A stretch of DNA of 64,000 nt. It comes from Polyodon spathula (lineage: Eukaryota > Chordata > Actinopteri > Acipenseriformes > Polyodontidae). A model generated the notes under the pieces. The model saw only the letters and a list, made by a program, of their open reading frames with translations, did no database searches and was not told the DNA's origin. Location of the stretch: NCBI RefSeq assembly GCF_017654505.1, contig NC_054535.1, positions 42,514,164 through 42,578,163 of the forward strand. Reading direction: 5' to 3'. Position 1 is the stretch's first letter. Every line of letters starts with the position of its first letter. Shown here one piece after another: positions 58,695 to 64,000 of this stretch. A program made the translations under genes and the position numbers.

Positions 58695-60504
58695 CAGATT
58701 AATAAAACAACTAAATAGAATGAAATTTAAGGTGTCAGTGTAACCATTTATAGTCATTTGCTTCCATTAAGATAGCAGCTGGAAGGGGCTCTGTTATTTT
58801 TAACATGAGCAAGAAGTTTCTGTCTTAAACTGCATAGTCATACTGTTGCCAGTTCTTCCTTCTATTTCAAGTTGGACCAGGGGGACAGTATGGCAAGTTC
58901 TAGTCTCCATGGTGATTTGTTCTCTAATGAAGCAGAATGTATCTACCCTTCAGGCAGGCCACCACACTTACCCCCTGGCACTTAGTTTACATTTAGAAAT
59001 ACAGTAGGTCTGCTGCAGTACAGACCGAGTCATCAGAGCCAGCTGTACTCTGTCACTTTAATTTAAGCCAGGGTTCAAATATAAGTCTTTTATATCTCGG
59101 TCGCCAGTTCAAACCCAACCAAGGTTGGTGCTATTACCTGTTACAGTACATTAGCACCAACTGTTATGCTAAGTAACTAAAGTAAAATATAAAGTGGCTG
59201 AGGAAATTACCAGGGTGCAGTCAGCTAGTTTGTTGTTACTAACAAATGTCACAGGCAACTAAAGAACTACACAAAACACCTGCCCAAATGAATCCCTTCT
59301 AAAAGTTTACCATGATGCAGGGGGCACTGAGTGTATGAGTCCGAGACAAGGTTTTGATACTAGCACAGGAGACAGCTGTCTCCAAGTATGTGACAAGTTT
59401 TTTGGATATTCCTTTTTGAAGGTTCTGCAGAGAGTGCTGTAATGCAAGCGTTTGTGGAGTATGTTTATTAAAACTGTACTTAGTGGGATAACAGGATTAG
59501 CAATCCCAATGAAAATAAGGCAAGAAAAATAATAATAAAATGTGCACAGTACCAAAAAATATTTCTTAAAAAGTCTATATAATCGTTTCAAAAGTAAAAA
59601 AAAAAAAATCTGTCTGCTTATATGTGGTAAGCACTGCATCAGAGGAATGGGCTGGCATTCTGCCAGAGTCAGGGGGCACACAGAGATACACGATCTCAGT
59701 CTTCTCTGGCAAGGGGAGATTTTGTGAGGTGACAGTGACTGATTAACCACTGGAGGAGGGGGATAAAAGGGAAATGATCACAAATCTTTTACTTCAAACT
59801 GGAACAGCTGGTTAATGATGTGGGAAAGGCATTGGCAGGCGATGCCTGCCAACAGAGGGTTGTTGCTGAAACGAAACAAGAAGCTATAATGAAACAGGGG
59901 ACTGCAGAAGAAAGCGAGACAAATGAAAGTAAACAAACCATGAGAGTGTTATTTATGCGCTGGAAGATGTTTATGACAGGAACGCTGGGACGCAACACTT
60001 TCAGGGATGTTCCCTCACCATTTGGGGATTTTGATATTGTAACACATGTTACTTACCACCAGCTAAACGCAAAAATGTTAGTTTAATGGTAGACTATATT
60101 GCACAAAGAACTAGTTTTGGAACAGGTTCATTAGTGGATTGACAGACCACAGTATTGTGGGAAAGAATGCCAAAAAGACAAAAAACAGATTTTTTAAATA
60201 TGTCCTTATTAATTAAAAAAAGGAGACTGTAACAGGGAGACCTGCATTGACTCTCCGGGCACATCCTTAGTGCTGCAGGTTGAGGATAACAGCTCTACAA
60301 GATCCGTCCGTCAGTCACAGCATTGATGGGAAAAAGGGTGTGTGGGCTTTCCCTCTTAATGAGTGGCTGAGAGGCAGGCTTTGGGGGGTTGCTGCACCGA
60401 TAAAAATGATGCTGGGGTCTGCCCCCTCTGAGACGAAAATCAAATCGTTAATTTAAAAAGAGAACGGAAAAACAAACAACCAAAAGAAAAGAAAAAGATT
60501 ATAG
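58695..60504. other. Non-coding, nothing recognised
   Basis: The longest frame (59307-59750 minus, 147 aa) is Leu/Phe/Ser-rich and shows no domain; I take it as chance. The start TGTAACAGGGAGACC at about 60229 has LTR-like appearance but no matching end was fixed. Confidence 0.4.
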
Positions 60505-62370
60505 AGATTCGGGAATCCTTGGGCTGACCTTGAGTGTGTATAAGTGGAGGGAACACCACAGTGCAGGACGGAGACCCGGGCCGTGCGTATAGCGATGGTC
60601 GTGGTAACGCTGCCGGGTGCAGCACCTTTATTTTGTAGCTTTATTATTGTGTTTTATTTTCCCTTTTTCTTTCGCCTTTTGTCCTTTGTGATTATTATTT
60701 CTAGAGCACCTGTGAGTGCCCCTCCATTGGACTGTGTGCCTGTATTGGTATAACTGTGGTCTTATTTACCATTGCCGGTGTCATGGGAAATAAGTTAGCC
60801 GTGAAATAAGTTAGCGTTTGCCTTTTTGAGCCTTTCTGCGCACGCACGAATTTTAGAACTTAAAAGCAAGGTTCTGTGGAGATTTATCCAAGATTTTTTT
60901 TATAGATGCCATTTGTATTTTTGTAAGAAACAAAAACAGGTATTACAGACATATTTTTTTGTTTAAAAATGTGACGTTTGACATCATATTTATAGAAGTA
61001 TATTGCAGACATTATTTTTCAGTTTTATTTATCGAAGTGTAAATGTACGTTTAAGTTATTTTTTTTATATAAATACATTTTATTTAAAGCGTTCGCTGTG
61101 TTTGGATGTGCAGTGTGGTTTTTAGCACAAATAAATATTTTAAAAACATTATTTTGTCAGTATAATTTATGTTTATGCAGAGTTAAAATCACTACTTGCC
61201 AAATGTTTATTTCCTTTGAAAAATTTATGCTCAGTTGTTTTGAATTTTTTTAAAATAAATGTTATGGGGAAGTGGGTACAAACACTTACTGATACAGAGA
61301 ATACTGTTTTTGACGTTTTAATCAAGTCTACGTGTGGGGATATCTAAACCTATTTTAATATATACAGAAAACTTATACGTTTTTAGTGAAAGAAGGTGTT
61401 TTAAGAGATGTATAGATAGATCATTTGAGAAACGCACAACACTACAGGCTTCCTATACATATTTTCGTACGATCATATGAAGAAACACATGCAGACTTCA
61501 AATATATGGACGTGTATATATACACACACCTGTTATGAATGATAAATTATGCAGTACTTACAGATCGATGGTTGTGATGCGGTCTGGTTTTGTTTTTTGT
61601 ATACTTTATCAAAATTAATTGTTTTAGATTTTGCGACTTTTTTGGGGTGGGTCTGGGCAGTATACAGAGGGGCGGGGTTTGTGACTTGACAACTGTAATA
61701 ATCTAATTGCACATAAAATATATCTTCTTAATGCTTAATTGTTTCTGATCTGTCGTAACCAATACACAGAATATCATATTTACTTCTCTTTTGGTAATAG
61801 TTGTACAAAGAAAACCTATAATGTACATATCTGGTGATTACAAACTTAAAATGACAACTCTGATGATGATTTAAACTGGGAATGTTAAATAATAGATATT
61901 GATATTATTTAAAAAGTGTTATTATAATGATTTAACACAAATATAATTGCACATAAATAAATCGCATGACCACCTCTTTGTAGTAGCTTAAAGTTAACCG
62001 CAATTATTAAATAAAATACAACATGATACAATAAAAAGTGTTATTAATATTATAACAATGTGTTTTTTCGATTTTAACGACATATAACGTAGCTTTAATA
62101 AACATCCTGACAACATTTTTAAAAGTAAAACAATTTTCTGAATTAAAGTTGACAGACAGAAAATGGAGCCGACTTACCTTTAAATTCTAAAATTCACATG
62201 TGCGCGGAAAGGCTCTAAAAGGCAAACGTTAACTTATTTCATGGCTGACTTATTTCCCGTGACACCTGTACTCAAGCCATGGACAACAGCGCCCTCTGCG
62301 GGTTGAAATAACAGTGCGCCTGAGTGGCGTTACAAAAAAAGTCCTGTCTCCGTGTCAGTGAATTGCCCAT
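60505..62370 (+). repeat. Dispersed repeat, copy split by a DNA transposon
   Basis: 60505-60778 and 62265-62370 together match the uninterrupted copy at 40090-40465 (minus strand). The match includes GACGGAGACCCGGGCC, GTGCAGCACCTTTATTTTGT and CAGCGCCCTCTG. The 1,486 bases between them are an inserted element. Confidence 0.75.
60779..62264. mobile_element. Non-autonomous DNA transposon with ~93-bp inverted repeats
   Basis: The left end TGTCATGGGAAATAAGTTAG and the right end (complement) TGTCACGGGAAATAAGTCAG continue as inverted repeats for about 93 bases (60779-60871 and 62171-62264) at roughly 85% identity. Each arm has two GAAATAAGTTAGC-type units. The interior is AT-rich, with no frame of 60 codons or more. 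Flanks are CCGG (60775-60778) and CCTG (62265-62268), an imperfect 4-bp duplication. The unfilled site at 40219-40222 has one CTGC (GCAG on the other strand), so the insertion is precise. The superfamily is not recognised; TGTCA..TGACA ends with 4-bp duplications would fit a Ginger-like element, but that is a guess. Confidence 0.85.
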
Positions 62371-63891
62371 CACTCTACCACAGACACATACTTAATATAA
62401 GATAAAAAAAGATACATTAGAATGCGGTAACATAAATGAATAACATCAAAACATACAAAACACACAGTCAGGGAAGAGACTGAGGAAGACACCAAAAATG
62501 TCAAACTACAGACAGATCCTGCTACTCTTCTTTTTGTTGTGGCTCTCCTGCACCACGCAAACAAACATTACCCCCTAGGATGGCCATAGCAACAAACTAT
62601 AACCCTATTTATACCCAGGAGTGTGAAGATACTACCCTATTATTATCAGGATTTAGTGGAGGCGTACTTAACAATTTTGAAGATACAGTATTTAGAGAAC
62701 CAAATGTCCACATGTCACAAAACTTGCTAAGGATTTTCTTCAGTACAAGTTATGCAATGTATCCGAATTTCTGGGTATAATTAGGCTGTTTGTCTGTCCA
62801 TCCCGCTGCCTTTCTCATTTTCCAGTTTTGAATATTTCTAAAAACCACTTGTCTATTAACGAGGACATTTGTTAAGGACAGTCTTTAGCACAAATTATAT
62901 TATAATCTAGGGGAACCTGTCTGTCATTCCAACTGCCACACTTGCATTTCTAAATGCTATGTATCAATAGAACAGCTTATCTAATTGGGATGAAACCTGA
63001 AATGGGAATTGCCTAATTGTTAAGAGTATCAGGTTTTATGGTATGCAGAGGCACCCTATTTGTCCATCGTTATGTAAAATATACAATTTTACTTGTATAT
63101 ACTGTGCATATAGGTGCAAAAATAAAGATAACTCAACTGTACGGGACCATTTTCAGGTCACTGAATTTCTTATAGTAAGAAAACAAAGCACACCTGCACA
63201 GCTGCAAACCATGTGATGTGCTGTTTCTCATTGTCGTTTGAGATCAATATGTTTTGTACAGCCACTGAATATACTGTATTAGGAAGGATGCAGACCTAGT
63301 GACTATGTTTTATTTTATAGCTTTAAATAAAATGAGATTAGCTGAAACTCCTAATGTTTCTCCAAATTGCTGGGTTCCATTTGTCTTCAGGTATGATGGG
63401 CTCAATGACTTCGGTAACTGCTCGTTATCTATCCATTGTAAGAAAAATTTGATGCACTGTATAATATTCTTGCTTGAGCACTGCAGATAATAGCAGACAG
63501 CATTATACATAATATAAGTAACTGTACTTTCCATTTGTCAATCCCTATTGTATTGTGGTTGTAATACTTTTAAAGCAAGCTACTGTAGTTGTTAACTTAT
63601 ATTTTCCACATACAACCCGAGAGAGATATGGTTCCCTCTTGTGGCAGAACTTTAGTTTAACTGTGCATAAGCATCAGCCCTTTTCATAGCAACAGCCTTA
63701 CATAACAACAGCATCCTTTAATCCTGGAGTGTTAATGTAGCCATTTGGAAAAGAGATATTCATTTAAGCTTTTTGGACTAAAAACTGAAACTATAACTAA
63801 AACTAATTAAGGCAAAATACCAATACTTATAATAAAAAATAGGCAGCTGGTATATAAGGATACATTATTGGATTGTAGTAGAAATGAAATG
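62371..63891. other. Non-coding, nothing recognised
   Basis: Frames of 63-74 aa are unassigned. No repeat ends seen. Confidence 0.5.
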
Positions 63892-63913
63892 CACACACAC
63901 ACACACAAACACA
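63892..63913. repeat. (AC)n microsatellite
   Basis: About 11 AC units with one AAAC break, touching the element that follows. Confidence 0.9.
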
Positions 63914-64000
63914 CACTGCTGTGCAAAAGTCTTAGACATGTTGCATTTTTTTACTCTGATGCATTATGAGCATCAATAATTTACTCAAAGCCCCCACTAG
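63914..64000 (+). mobile_element. Tc1/mariner left end, cut by the window edge
   Basis: CACTGCTGTGCAAAAGTC followed by TTAGACATGTTGCATTTTTT closely resembles the known fish Tc1-like terminus CAGTGCTGTGCAAAAGT..TTAG. Only 87 bases are visible, so the rest of the element is unseen. Confidence 0.6.

Noticed and set aside
59307..59750. 147-codon minus-strand frame
   Set aside because: Long but without any domain or homologue I recognise; Leu/Phe/Ser-rich stretch from AT-rich DNA and no start or splice context.
60229..62340. Full LTR from TGTAACAGGG to GCGTTACA
   Set aside because: Homology to the 40-kb copy continues past GTTACA to about 62370 and no target duplication fits, so these are not the true ends.

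Overview
The window reads as AT-rich, intron- or intergenic-type DNA of a vertebrate, most likely a ray-finned fish. The reasons are several divergent Tc1/mariner copies, tRNA-derived SINEs with fish-type L2 tails, long (AT)n and (AC)n microsatellites and hAT remnants. The SINE and LTR style would fit a non-teleost such as a sturgeon or paddlefish, but that is only an impression. I find no host protein-coding gene, no rRNA or functional tRNA gene and no CRISPR array. Almost every long reading frame is chance or belongs to a decayed transposon.

Layout. 1-9.4 kb: AT-rich DNA, a SINE, two truncated Tc1 copies of different families (3.7-4.3 kb and 8.35-9.2 kb), an LTR-like repeat with a strong TATA hairpin (6.54-6.94 kb) and a foldback (9.33-9.41 kb). 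9.4-27 kb: mostly featureless, with a SINE at 17.3 kb, a relic of a GTF2IRD2/ZBED-type hAT transposase at 19.5-20.1 kb and a possible Harbinger end at 22.5 kb. 27.3-28.25 kb: a non-autonomous hAT. 30-58.7 kb: five solo LTRs of one superfamily, each with a perfect 5-bp target duplication. One of them sits inside a Tc1 element (35.4-37.6 kb). A second copy of that Tc1 family is at 42.7-44.2 kb. A degenerate I-group LINE (5' half kept, 3' half missing) lies at 47.9-51.2 kb on the minus strand. 60.5-62.4 kb: a dispersed repeat split by a 1.49-kb DNA transposon with ~93-bp inverted repeats, whose unfilled counterpart is visible at 40.2 kb. The last 90 bases are the end of another Tc1-like element running out of the window.

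The most interesting signal is in the LTRs. All five carry an 18-bp-class inverted repeat just upstream of the inferred core promoter. The stem sequence differs between copies (three unrelated stem types) but pairing is kept. A separate LTR-like family at 6.7 kb has the same hairpin-then-TATA layout. Nothing here looks like an intact, expressed system; the value of the window is as a record of nested insertions and of repeat regulatory structure. All similarity statements were made by eye from the sequence and from memory of family motifs; none was searched.
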